Assembly: GCF_000826545.1 (NCBI RefSeq) | Contig: NZ_CDME01000002.1 | Coordinates: 1,311,187 to 1,375,186, forward strand | From: Kibdelosporangium sp. MJ126-NF4 | Lineage (GTDB): Bacteria; Actinomycetota; Actinomycetes; Mycobacteriales; Pseudonocardiaceae | DNA length: 64,000 bases | Reading direction: 5' to 3' | Shown here: piece by piece, positions 18,103 to 26,641 of the stretch | Layout of the letters: the number at the start of each line of letters is the position of its first letter | Position numbering within the stretch: the stretch's first letter is position 1 | Made by a program: the position numbers and the translations under genes | The notes under the pieces: model-generated | What the model was told of the DNA's origin: nothing | Seen by the model: the letters and a program-made list of their open reading frames with translations, nothing else | Database searches by the model: none

Positions 18103-18489
18103 TCACTTCATGACCGAGAGGAGAGCCCGCACACCTTCGGCCCAGTCGGCGGTGAGGTCGACGTGTTTGATGTCGGCGAGGATCGCCGGTGCGGCGCCTC
18201 CGGTCAGGATGACCGGCAGCAGCGTGACACCCTTGCCACTGACCTGGCGGTGCAGCGCGGACATCCATTCTCTCGACTGCCACGGACTGGCCGAGGAATT
18301 GGTGGAACAACACAGTACGAGATACCGCGCGGCGGCCAGTCCCTCGTCCATCTTCTGCACGACGGAATCACCGGGACGCAGTTCCCAGGTGTCCAGCCAG
18401 ACCTGATGGCCGTGGCCGCGCAGATCGACCGCGAGTCGTTCCGCTTCGATATGGTCGGTGCTGCGATAACTGACGAAGACCGCGGCCAA
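18103..18489 (-). CDS. Stand-alone TIR-domain protein
   Basis: 128 residues, essentially one TIR domain: AVFVSYRSTDHIEAERLA, VWLDTWELRPGDS, and SASPWQSREWMSAL. The last contains the catalytic Glu (E74, four after W70) found in NAD-cleaving TIR proteins. The TTG at 18489 is chosen because GGGAGG lies 6 nt before it. A TATCCT -10 element lies upstream at 18520-18515, so an ATG at 18555 would precede the transcript start. The stop is 7 nt before the STAND gene, so they form an operon. The likely role is an NADase effector or signal maker gated by its neighbour. Confidence 0.82.
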   Translation of the reverse strand: MAAVFVSYRSTDHIEAERLAVDLRGHGHQVWLDTWELRPGDSVVQKMDEGLAAARYLVLCCSTNSSASPWQSREWMSALHRQVSGKGVTLLPVILTGGAAPAILADIKHVDLTADWAEGVRALLSVMK

Positions 18490-18514
18490 GGTACCCCTCC
18501 CATCGGCAGGGTCA

Positions 18515-18520
18515 AGGATA
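18515..18520 (-). promoter_or_regulatory. -10 element of the TIR/STAND operon
   Basis: On the minus strand this reads TATCCT. Transcription should start about 7 nt downstream, leaving a leader of about 20 nt before the TTG at 18489 with its GGGAGG ribosome site. No convincing -35 was seen. Confidence 0.4.
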
Positions 18521-18693
18521 GCCGTTCGACGGTGCGAAAGTGTGGACTGGACCACATCAGCGCCAACTCGTCATGGCGTCCTGTGACGATCACCCCGTCG
18601 GCGGAATTGTCCCGAGTGGACAGCCGGGAGCGATTCGGCAAGGTGTCCCGTTGTGCGACATGCGGTGCGCCGCGACTCCGATACGATGCGGTA

Positions 18694-19017
18694 ATGATCT
18701 TCATCACCGCGAAGTTCCTGATCAAGCCGGAGTTCGCCGACCAGTGGCCGGAACTGGCCAGGGAGTTCACCGAGGCGACCCGCGCCGAGCCGGGCTGCAT
18801 GTGGTTCGACTGGTCGCGCAGCGTGGACAACCCACACGAGTACGTCATCGTCGAGGCGTTCCGCGACGACGACGCGGGCGCCGCGCACGTACAGTCCGAC
18901 CATTTCACCAAGGCGCGCCAGACCTTCCCGCAGTACCTCGTCGCCACACCGAAGATCGTCAACTTCACGGTCCCGCAGGACGACTGGTCCGCACTCGGCG
19001 AATTCACTGTGGAATGA
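18694..19017 (+). CDS. Putative quinol monooxygenase (ABM domain)
   Basis: 107 residues. The fold signature is that of antibiotic-biosynthesis monooxygenase proteins: IFITAKFLIKPEFADQWPEL, AEPGCMWFDWSRSVDNP, then YVIVEAFRDDDAGAAH and a His/Phe-rich stretch. These small dimeric proteins often oxidise quinols or anthrones without a cofactor. A TACGAT hexamer (18682-18687) ends 6 nt before the ATG, so the transcript is probably leaderless. It is divergent from the TIR operon but nothing links them functionally. Confidence 0.85.
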   Translation: MIFITAKFLIKPEFADQWPELAREFTEATRAEPGCMWFDWSRSVDNPHEYVIVEAFRDDDAGAAHVQSDHFTKARQTFPQYLVATPKIVNFTVPQDDWSALGEFTVE

Positions 19018-19174
19018 CCGGCGGTCAGGGTCGTCCCATGATCACGTTCGTCGTCGATGAGGTCGCACCGGTCGTCGTCCCCCACGGCGGTGCGTGATGC
19101 ACGTCAGCAGAGTGGCTCACTAAAGCTGCGCGAGTTTGACTCAACTTTGTTGCCGATGACACCGCAGCTGCGCC

Positions 19175-20440
19175 ATGATCGAGGTGGTGAGCTTCTGGGG
19201 ACTCCTTCGACACCGAGACTTCCGCCATGTCTGGGCGGCCGACGCGCTCAGTCAGACCGGCAGGCGCATCAGCGTGCTCGCCGTGCCCTTGCTCGCGGTG
19301 AGCGAGCTGCACGCCTCAGCGTTCGAGGTGTCGCTGCTCCAGGCAGCTGAGACCGCCGCGTACCTGGTGCTGGGCCTGCAGACCGGCGCGTGGTGCGCCC
19401 GCAGACGCAGCCGACCGGTGCTGGTCGCCGCCGACCTGCTCAGAGCCGCGGCGCTGATCTCCATCCCCATCGCCGCGGCGTTCGGCGTGCTGACTCTCGG
19501 CCACGTGATCGCCGCGGTCGCGGTGTCGGGAGTGCTCACGGTCGCCTTCGAGGTCAGCGCGGCCTCCTACCTCCCGGCCGTGATCGGGCGTGACCGCGTC
19601 GTCGACGGCAACTCGCTGCTCCAGCTCAACCGTTCCGTCGGTGCTGTGGCCGGACCCGGGCTGGCGGGCTACCTCGTCCAATGGTTCACCGCGCCCGTCG
19701 CCTTGCTGGTCGATTCCCTGACCTACCTGTGGTCGGCGCTCTGGTTGGGCACCATTCGCCGCGCCGAGCCACGGCCCGAACGGGCGGTACGCACCACCAC
19801 CCGGGCCGACATCGCCGCCGGTATCCGGTTCGTCTGGCGTCACCCGCTGCTGCGGGCCACCGCCGCCTACGGGGCAAGCCGGTCACTGACGCAGGCGATG
19901 CACATGGCCGTGGCGGTGGTGTTCCTGGTCCGCGACGTGGGCATCAGCCCCGGCACCGTCGGTGTGCTGGGCACTGTCGGGCTGACCGGCGCGCTGCTGG
20001 CCGCCGTGGTCACCCGACGGCTCGGTGACCTGGTTGGTACGGCACGGTTGCTGTGGCTGACAGCGGTGCTCACCGGGCTGGCCTTCCTGCTGTACCCGCT
20101 GACGGGTCCCGGTTGGGGCCTGGTGTGGTACGTCGTCGCCACGTTCGTCGCCAGTTTCGGCGTGATCGTGGCCAGCATCCTGGGCGTGAGCTTCGAACAG
20201 CAGGTCTGCCCTGACGAGCTGCTGCCCCGGGTCAACGCCACGCTGCGGGTCGCCACCTGGGGCGCCATCCCGATAGGCAGCCTGCTGGGCGGCACGCTCG
20301 CCGAACTCGTCGGCACGCGGGCCACGCTGTGGGTGGCGGCGAGCGGCGTGCTGGTGTCGGCGACATTCCTGCTGCTGTCCCCGCTGACACGGCTACGTGA
20401 CCTGCCGACCGTGCCGTCCTCGGTATCGCTAGGTCACTGA
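19175..20440 (+). CDS. MFS exporter (EntS-like)
   Basis: 421 residues, with about 12 hydrophobic segments. The opening LLRHRDFRHVWAADALSQTG is typical of the enterobactin-exporter-like MFS group, and LVAADLLRAAALISIP and NRSVGAVAGPGLAGYL match conserved helices of that group. Such proteins expel siderophores or drugs with proton antiport. The ATG at 19175 has no ribosome site; GTGs at 19184 and 19187 are alternatives. The 3' end overlaps the convergent gntR gene by 12 nt. The substrate is unknown. Confidence 0.85.
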   Translation: MIEVVSFWGLLRHRDFRHVWAADALSQTGRRISVLAVPLLAVSELHASAFEVSLLQAAETAAYLVLGLQTGAWCARRRSRPVLVAADLLRAAALISIPIAAAFGVLTLGHVIAAVAVSGVLTVAFEVSAASYLPAVIGRDRVVDGNSLLQLNRSVGAVAGPGLAGYLVQWFTAPVALLVDSLTYLWSALWLGTIRRAEPRPERAVRTTTRADIAAGIRFVWRHPLLRATAAYGASRSLTQAMHMAVAVVFLVRDVGISPGTVGVLGTVGLTGALLAAVVTRRLGDLVGTARLLWLTAVLTGLAFLLYPLTGPGWGLVWYVVATFVASFGVIVASILGVSFEQQVCPDELLPRVNATLRVATWGAIPIGSLLGGTLAELVGTRATLWVAASGVLVSATFLLLSPLTRLRDLPTVPSSVSLGH

Positions 20441-20785
20441 CAGCGCGGCCTTCACGATGCTCAATGCCTCGTCGTGGCTCAGGCCGAGCGCGCGGGCCTG
20501 CGAGGCGTAGTCGCGGGCTGCGCGCTGGATCACGATCCGGCTCTGCTGCCCCGCTGCGCTCACGAACGTTCCCGCCCGGCCGCGGGTCTCGATCAGCCCC
20601 GCTTCCTCCAGCTCACGGTAGGCCTTGGCCACGGTGTTGGCCGCCAGCCCCAACTCGTGTGCCAGTGCGCGCACGGTCGGCAGCTTGGCTCCGACCGGCA
20701 GCGCCCGGTCGGTGATCTGCCGGGCGAACTGGGACCTGACCTGCTCGAACGGCGCTACCGACGAACCTGGGTCAATCGTGATCAC
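20429..20785 (-). CDS. GntR-family regulator (YtrA-like)
   Basis: 118 residues from a GTG at 20785 preceded by AAGGAG. The N-terminal winged helix is complete (PPFEQVR-like opening, LPTVRALAHELGLAANTVAK, AYRELEEAGLIETRGRAGTF). The short helical tail of about 45 residues places it in the YtrA subfamily, which lacks a large ligand domain. It lies 31 bp downstream of the vWA gene on the same strand, at the 3' end of the PknG operon, and may regulate that operon or the convergent MFS exporter. The open frame extends upstream but lacks a ribosome site there. Confidence 0.88.
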   Translation of the reverse strand: MITIDPGSSVAPFEQVRSQFARQITDRALPVGAKLPTVRALAHELGLAANTVAKAYRELEEAGLIETRGRAGTFVSAAGQQSRIVIQRAARDYASQARALGLSHDEALSIVKAALSVT

Positions 20786-20816
20786 GTGGCTCCTTGTCGC
20801 ACCGAGGTCAGGGGCG

Positions 20817-22178
20817 TCACGATACCGAATCACCGTTTTCGCCCTCGACGGCATTCTCGTCCATGTCGGTGTTGCCCTGCGCGGTGTCGTACGTCTCGGA
20901 CTCCCGTTCGCCGGTGGCGTTTCTTCGCCACTGCACGGTCTTGCGGGACTTCACCGCCGCCATCTCGGCGTCCACCGCCGCCATGTCACGGCGCAGCCGG
21001 ACCTGGGCGGTCGGCGCGTCGATCACCGTGACCACGCGTTTGAGCACGCGCAGCGTGTCCTCGTGGCCGGACTCCCTCGCCAACTGGGCGGCTCTGCCGA
21101 GCTTGGCCGTGGCCTCGTCGTCCCGCCCGGCCGCGAGCGCGGCCAGCCCTTCCTGGGTGACGGTGTTCAGCTCCTGCTGGCCGGTGTAGTGGGCGACACG
21201 CTGGTTCATCACCGACGACAACACCGCGTCCGCCGTCCACTCCGCCGGGATCAGCCCTTCCGCCACGTCCTGGTCGTCGACCACCACTCGCACGTGTGCG
21301 GCGAGCATCTCGTCGGTGAGCTGCCTGCCCGCAGGCAGTTCGATGGACAGGTGGTAGTCGCGGGTCTCCACGCCCCACGACCCGGTCGGGTAGTCGGTGA
21401 TCCGTTCGGACACCGCGGTGCCGTTCCCGGTCAACGGCAGGATGTCCGGGAAGACCTGTTTGACGAACCGGACGCGGGCGCCGCGCGGCAGCCACAGCCG
21501 CAACGCCACGTTCGCGGTGGTCTTGCCCATCACCGACTCGATCATCGACTGGAAGTCCGCCGCCAGTGTCCTGGCGTCCGGCAGACCGTCCGCCGTGCCG
21601 AGCAGGACGTCGGCCACGGCGTTCAACGGCTCCGCCGACCAGCCGTCCCCCACGCCACGGCTCTCGCACACGAACGTGCCGCGGCAGCGCTCCAGCGTCG
21701 CCAGGAGTTCCTCGTGGCTCTGGTGCACGTTGTGCCCGTCGGTCAACAGGATCGCGTGTTTGATGTCCGCGTGCTGCGCCCTGAACAGCGAGTTCGCCAG
21801 GTCGAGCCAGGTGCCGATCGCGGTGCCGCCGTCGGCCTGCAGCCGCCGCACAGCGGCCCTGGCCTCCGCGCGGGTGGCCGGGGACGCGGCCATCATCGCC
21901 TCGTTGCGCGGGTACACCATCCGCGCCCCGGTCGTGCCCGCGACGACCGCGAACGCGACCTCGTCGCGCAGCAGGTCGATCGCCTGCCCGGTGGCCCGCT
22001 TGGCCTCGATGATCTTCTCGCCCTCCATCGACCCGGAACAGTCGACCATGATCACCTCGGCCGCGGTCGGCGCCGGGCCACGACGACCACCCGCCGCGCT
22101 CACCGACACCACCGCGTCGATCGTCTGCCCGCCTTCGGGCAGGAACTTGTTGTGGTCGACGTGGAGTTGGAAATCCAT
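20817..22178 (-). CDS. von Willebrand factor A (vWA) domain protein
   Basis: 453 residues from an ATG with GGGGGAG 5 nt upstream. Residues about 40-210 form the vWA fold with the MIDAS motif VDCSGSMEG and later TDGHN. A beta-rich domain and a helical C-terminal part follow, ending in an acidic tail. vWA proteins mediate metal-dependent protein binding. It follows pknG by 13 bp and is clearly in the same operon. vWA genes often sit beside PknG-type kinases in actinobacteria, so it may be a substrate or adaptor of the kinase. It has no signal peptide. Confidence 0.85.
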   Translation of the reverse strand: MDFQLHVDHNKFLPEGGQTIDAVVSVSAAGGRRGPAPTAAEVIMVDCSGSMEGEKIIEAKRATGQAIDLLRDEVAFAVVAGTTGARMVYPRNEAMMAASPATRAEARAAVRRLQADGGTAIGTWLDLANSLFRAQHADIKHAILLTDGHNVHQSHEELLATLERCRGTFVCESRGVGDGWSAEPLNAVADVLLGTADGLPDARTLAADFQSMIESVMGKTTANVALRLWLPRGARVRFVKQVFPDILPLTGNGTAVSERITDYPTGSWGVETRDYHLSIELPAGRQLTDEMLAAHVRVVVDDQDVAEGLIPAEWTADAVLSSVMNQRVAHYTGQQELNTVTQEGLAALAAGRDDEATAKLGRAAQLARESGHEDTLRVLKRVVTVIDAPTAQVRLRRDMAAVDAEMAAVKSRKTVQWRRNATGERESETYDTAQGNTDMDENAVEGENGDSVS

Positions 22179-22194
22179 CACCGCTCCCCCTTCG

Positions 22195-24405
22195 CTAGAA
22201 CAGCGTCCGCGGCCGGACCCGGTTGGCCGTGCGGACCAGCTCGATCCGCCGGTCGACGTCCTTGGTCACGCCAGCGAGGTCGCGGTAGGCCTTCTCCAGC
22301 CCGAACCGCAGCTGCCGGTCCTCCAGCGCACGGCCGAGCACCTCGCCACCGCCGTCCACGCCCTCGTTGCCGCGCACCCAGTCCAGCGCGGCCTGGAACA
22401 CCTCGACCGACAACTCGGCCTGCCGCTCGATCCCGATCCGCAACCGGGCCAGCCGCGCACCCGCCGCCAGCAGGTCCGCCTTGGCCAGGTTCGGCGCAAG
22501 GCACGCACGGATCGCCGCGACCTGCGCCAGCGTGTGCTGGGCACTGTCCTCCGGCACACCGTCCAGAGCCTCGACCGCCGCGGCGGGCTCCCCACGCCGC
22601 TCCAGCACCCTGGCGAACCCGAACGCCGCGCTGACATACCGCGTGTCGGTGCGCCAGACCCGTTCGTACAACGGACCCGCGCGATCGTCGTCCCCGTCCC
22701 ACTCCGACGCGGCCGCCAACGCGAGCTTCGGCGGCAGCTCACCCGGCAGCGCCGCGTACACCTGCTCGAAGTACGGCCGCGCCGCACGCGGACGGCTCGC
22801 GGCCAACGCGGCCAGACCGCGATACCAGGCCACACGCCAGTCATGCGGTGCTGTCACCGCGTACGCGTCCAGATCCTGGTGCGCCGCCTCCAGGTGACCG
22901 GCCGCGATCCGCGCGCCGACGAGCTGCAGCACGATCTCCGGACTGTCCACCGGGATCGCCAGCAACGCGTCGATCACCGAGTCCGGGTCCGCGGCCGCGA
23001 GCGCCGCGAGATGACCGGCACCCGGATCCATCGGGTCCACCAACGGTGTCGGCAACGCGGGCACCAGCCCCGCCCAGTCCACAGAGGACTCAGCGTCGTC
23101 GATGAGCGAGTCGGTGCCGAACGTCCGCTGCTCCACGGTGAAGGTCCGCGACGGGCCCGGCGGCGTCCGCGCCCCGGCCGCGGCCAACACCTCCAGCAGC
23201 ACACCTTCCAGCTGACCGCTCATCTGCTCGGCGGAGGTGAACCGCTTGGCCGGATCCGGATCCGTCGCCCGGCGCAGCACCAGGTCGAACGACTCGTTCG
23301 CGGCCAGCAGCGGCACGTCGTCCCGGTCGGGCAACCGGTCGTGGAACTGCCGGGTGAAGCCCTCGAAGTCGAAGCTGAGCACGGCAAGGCTCCGGCCGAC
23401 CGTGTACAGGTCGGACACGACCGTCGGCCCGGTGTCCACGACCTCCGGCGCCTGGTAACCGACGGTGCCGAGGAACGAGTCCGGCACCTCGCTGGCGCGC
23501 ACCACCGCGCCGAGGTCGATCAGTTTGAGCTGGTCCCCCGTGTGCATCGCGTTGTCGGGCTTGAAATCGCAGTACACCAGGTCCTTCTCATGCAGGTACG
23601 CCATGGCCTGCAGTACCTCGATGCCGTACGCCAGCACGTGCGTCAACGGCAGCGGCGCGCGGTGACCGTCCTCGTCACGGTGCTCCCGGTGCAAGTCCAG
23701 CAAGGTGCGGCCGTCGATGTACTCCATCACCAGGTACCCGGCCATCGTCGCGGTCAGCGGGTCCGGGTGCCGGACGAAGTCACCGACCTTGACGATGTTC
23801 GGGTGGTCCACCTCGATCAGGAACCGTCGTTCCTGGCGCGCCTGCTCGATCGCGTCCGGGTCGGCGCTGTCGATCACTCCTTTGAGGACGACCGGGCGCT
23901 GCGCGCCCGTGTCGTCGAAATGCGTGTCGTGGGCCAGGTAGATCCAGCCCTGGCCGCCGCGCGCGATGCACCGGTCGATCTCGTACCGGTCGACCGTGTC
24001 GCCCGCGGCCAGTGTCGGCTCGAAGCAGAACGGGGTGCCGTCCTTGGTGCAGAAACCCCTCGGCCGCCCGGGATTGCCGTTGCGGCCACGGCCGACCGGT
24101 GCCTTGCACGTCCGGCAGAACCGCTGTGACTCGTCGATCTCCGGCACCGGCGCGGCCGCCGCGGCCGCGCCGCGGGTCACCTTCGGCATGCTGACCCAGC
24201 CCGCGCCGAACCGCGACGAGCTGACCGGGCGCGACACCACCGGCGCCGACACCGGATGCGACTCTTCGCGGGCCACCGAACGGCTGCTTTGCTTGCCGCC
24301 ACCGGGATCCCGCCGGTCAGACCCGGCCGCCTTGTGTCCGCACTCGTCGCAGTAGCCGTGCGAACCGTACGATCCGGTGCAGCCGGGCTCGGCACAGGCG
24401 CTCAA
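22195..24405 (-). CDS. pknG: PknG-type serine/threonine protein kinase
   Basis: 736 residues from a TTG that overlaps the caspase gene's stop (TTGA). It begins with a zinc-ribbon-like CAEPGC...GYCDECG. A rubredoxin-like segment follows (FCRTCKAPVGRG, then FCTKDGTPF), where the usual fourth Cys is Asp. The kinase core shows ARGGQGWIYLAHD, VVLKGV, LVYCDFKPDN and KLIDLGAV, all PknG-like. TPR-type helices fill the last 350 residues. In mycobacteria and corynebacteria PknG phosphorylates the FHA protein GarA/OdhI to control 2-oxoglutarate and glutamate metabolism. The upstream glnX/glnH genes supply the sensor. No garA is visible in this window. Confidence 0.93.
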   Translation of the reverse strand: MSACAEPGCTGSYGSHGYCDECGHKAAGSDRRDPGGGKQSSRSVAREESHPVSAPVVSRPVSSSRFGAGWVSMPKVTRGAAAAAAPVPEIDESQRFCRTCKAPVGRGRNGNPGRPRGFCTKDGTPFCFEPTLAAGDTVDRYEIDRCIARGGQGWIYLAHDTHFDDTGAQRPVVLKGVIDSADPDAIEQARQERRFLIEVDHPNIVKVGDFVRHPDPLTATMAGYLVMEYIDGRTLLDLHREHRDEDGHRAPLPLTHVLAYGIEVLQAMAYLHEKDLVYCDFKPDNAMHTGDQLKLIDLGAVVRASEVPDSFLGTVGYQAPEVVDTGPTVVSDLYTVGRSLAVLSFDFEGFTRQFHDRLPDRDDVPLLAANESFDLVLRRATDPDPAKRFTSAEQMSGQLEGVLLEVLAAAGARTPPGPSRTFTVEQRTFGTDSLIDDAESSVDWAGLVPALPTPLVDPMDPGAGHLAALAAADPDSVIDALLAIPVDSPEIVLQLVGARIAAGHLEAAHQDLDAYAVTAPHDWRVAWYRGLAALAASRPRAARPYFEQVYAALPGELPPKLALAAASEWDGDDDRAGPLYERVWRTDTRYVSAAFGFARVLERRGEPAAAVEALDGVPEDSAQHTLAQVAAIRACLAPNLAKADLLAAGARLARLRIGIERQAELSVEVFQAALDWVRGNEGVDGGGEVLGRALEDRQLRFGLEKAYRDLAGVTKDVDRRIELVRTANRVRPRTLF

Positions 24406-25640
24406 TTCCGCTTCTCCCTGAGGTCGGTGACGGCCTGCTGGTACGCGTTGACTGCCCGCAGCGCGAGAACGAGGTCACACGGCCGCGTCCACAACAACGT
24501 CCTGGCCTTCACATACAACTCCGCGATGTCCCACTCCTCCGCGATGTGCAGCCGCACCGCCTGCGCCTGGTACCCCTTGAGCCGCTCACGCAGCTCACCG
24601 CGCCGGTCGAGCAGCCCGTCGCCCAGCGCACGCAGACGGCGGGTCGCGGCACGACCGTCGGTCAGCTGGCCTTTCAGCTCCGCCAGTTCACCGCCGACCG
24701 CACGGCCCGTGGCCGCGAGACGTTCGAGCTCGGCCAGCCGCGCGGTCAGCTCAGCCGCCACCTCGGTCAGCAGCGGCAGGTTCGGCTCCTTGATCTTGTC
24801 GCGCACAGCGTCATGCACCTGCCTGGTCCGCGTCTCCTCGGCCGACAGTTTCGTGATGTCGACGCGCAACGCGTCCATCGCCTTACGCACCATGTGCGCC
24901 GGGTTGTGGCCCAACGCGAGGTGCAAGGCCATGTCACTGGAGTTCCCGCGCGGCTCCGGCCATCCGTTGCGCCGCATCACCGCACGCACTTCACGAAACA
25001 GCACATGCAACGTCAGCAGCATGCCCGGCTCCGCCGGGATGCCCTCGCGCAACAGACGCAGCAGCTCACCGGTGAACAACGTGTTCTGCTCGCCCAACGG
25101 CGCCAGTGCCTTGCCCTGCGCGGCGGCCAGCACGAACGCGCCCGCGATGTCCACCTCACCGAGCATCGTGTCCGCCGGGGAACTCATCGTCGGCTCGATC
25201 CCCCGGCCCGCGAAGCAGCAGTCCAGGATCAGCACCCGCGTGCGCGCCGGACTGTCCAGAATGTACTGGCGCAGGTCCTCGCAGCGCAGCGCCGACGTCA
25301 GCAGCGACCTCGACCGCGTGTCCCGCAACGCCAGACACAGTTCACTGGTGCGGCCCCACGTCATCAGGCCATGCCCGGAGTAGTAGACCAGCAACACGTC
25401 CTCGGCCTCACTCGCCGCCTTGACGATGTGATCACCCACATCCGCCTGCGCGGCGGGATCGCCGAGCACCTGGCAGTGCTCCGGCAGCAGGCCCGCGCCA
25501 CGCGGGCCGGTCAACGCGGCCCGCAGGTCGGTCAGGTTGTTCGCGACACCCGGCAGGTCGGTCAGGTCCGGATCCTGGTACCGCGCCGTGCCGATCAGCA
25601 CGGCACGGGACGTGCCCGGATCGGGTAGCCGGGCCGTCAC
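24402..25640 (-). CDS. Caspase-like (C14 family) protease
   Basis: 412 residues from a GTG at 25640 that overlaps the glnH stop (GTGA). Residues 12-230 are a caspase-fold domain (SRAVLIGTARYQDPDL) with the catalytic dyad: His90 in VYYSGHGLM and Cys142 in LILDCCFAG. The C-terminal 150 residues are predicted helical and charged, probably a coiled-coil or effector-associated region. It has no signal peptide or membrane helix. It sits between the GlnX/GlnH sensors and pknG, overlapping both neighbours, so the three are made together. Possible roles are kinase-triggered proteolysis or regulated cell death; neither is proven. Confidence 0.85.
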   Translation of the reverse strand: MTARLPDPGTSRAVLIGTARYQDPDLTDLPGVANNLTDLRAALTGPRGAGLLPEHCQVLGDPAAQADVGDHIVKAASEAEDVLLVYYSGHGLMTWGRTSELCLALRDTRSRSLLTSALRCEDLRQYILDSPARTRVLILDCCFAGRGIEPTMSSPADTMLGEVDIAGAFVLAAAQGKALAPLGEQNTLFTGELLRLLREGIPAEPGMLLTLHVLFREVRAVMRRNGWPEPRGNSSDMALHLALGHNPAHMVRKAMDALRVDITKLSAEETRTRQVHDAVRDKIKEPNLPLLTEVAAELTARLAELERLAATGRAVGGELAELKGQLTDGRAATRRLRALGDGLLDRRGELRERLKGYQAQAVRLHIAEEWDIAELYVKARTLLWTRPCDLVLALRAVNAYQQAVTDLREKRN

Positions 25641-26641
25641 GATCCCTCCAGGTACTGCGCGACCGGCAGGTTCGGCACGACACCGGCACCGTCCAACCCG
25701 TCCAGCCACTTCTTGTAGAGCACACGCCACGTGCCGTCCTGGCGCATCTGCTCCAGCACTCCGTTGACGAACCGCACCATGTCCTGGTCACGGTCGCGGA
25801 TCGCGATCCCGTGCGGCTCGTCGGTGATCCGCGGCCCCCGCAGCACCAGGGTCGGATCCTGCCTGACCATGCCCAGCATCACGCCGTCGGTGGACGACAC
25901 CGCCTCGATCTGGCCCTGCTGCAACAGCACCAGGCAGTCGGAGAAGTCCGCGACGGCGACCGGGACCAGCGTCGGGTAGGACTGGATGGTCCGGATCGAC
26001 GTCGTGTTCGCGGGCGCGCAGACCCGCTTGCCTCCCAGGTCCTCGATGGACTGGTAGGGCGAGCGCTTCTGTACCATGATCCGCTGGCCCGCGTCGAAGT
26101 AGTCCGTGCTGAACCACACCTTGAGGCCGTAGCGGCGTTCACAGGTGATCGTGAGCGAGTCGACCAGGATGTCCACGTCGCCCGAGTTGAGCACGGCGAA
26201 GTTGTCCGAGAAGTTCACCGCGCGCAGTTGGACCTTCGTCTCGTCGCCGAACAGCCCTTTGGCGATCTGTCGCACCACGTCCACGTCGAAACCCTCGAGC
26301 TCACCGGTACGCGGATTGCGTGAACTGATCAGCTGGACGTTCTGGTCGACCCCCGCGATCAACCGGCCACGTTGGACGATCTTGTCCATCAGGCTGCCCG
26401 GCGGCATCGCGCCCGGTTTCGGATGCGGCGCGTAGGGCCGCAGACTGATCGCGCGGGGATTGAAGCCCGGTCCGCACTCCGGCGGTACGGGCCTCGGCGT
26501 ACTGCTCGCCACCGGCGCCATCCCCGGCGGCACCGGCTCCGCGATCGACAGCGGCGGCCTGCGCGGGATCGTCTGCGGCGCCTGGCCACACGCCGCCACC
26601 AGGCCGAGAGTCAGCACCAGCACAACCAGCAGAGCTCTCAT
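25637..26641 (-). CDS. glnH: GlnH-type amino-acid-binding lipoprotein, copy 1
   Basis: 334 residues. The lipoprotein signal ends at LVAAC (Cys18), then a Pro-rich linker to about residue 80. The binding domain is of the extracellular family-3 type: RGRLIAGVDQNVQLIS, GELEGFDVDVVRQIA, and DSLTITCERRYGLKVWFSTD. In the PknG pathway GlnH binds aspartate/glutamate outside the membrane and signals through GlnX, with no ABC transporter involved. Its start overlaps the glnX stop (ATGA). A second GlnX/GlnH pair lies directly upstream. No permease or ATPase gene is nearby, supporting a sensory role. Confidence 0.9.
   Translation of the reverse strand: MRALLVVLVLTLGLVAACGQAPQTIPRRPPLSIAEPVPPGMAPVASSTPRPVPPECGPGFNPRAISLRPYAPHPKPGAMPPGSLMDKIVQRGRLIAGVDQNVQLISSRNPRTGELEGFDVDVVRQIAKGLFGDETKVQLRAVNFSDNFAVLNSGDVDILVDSLTITCERRYGLKVWFSTDYFDAGQRIMVQKRSPYQSIEDLGGKRVCAPANTTSIRTIQSYPTLVPVAVADFSDCLVLLQQGQIEAVSSTDGVMLGMVRQDPTLVLRGPRITDEPHGIAIRDRDQDMVRFVNGVLEQMRQDGTWRVLYKKWLDGLDGAGVVPNLPVAQYLEGS

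Noticed and set aside
18490..18555. Upstream ATG start for the small TIR gene
   Set aside because: A TATCCT -10 element lies between this ATG and the TTG with its GGGAGG site, and TIR homology begins only at the TTG.
21397..24129. 910-codon plus-strand open frame
   Set aside because: It is antisense to vWA and pknG, is rich in Arg, Val, His and Gln, and shows no domain.
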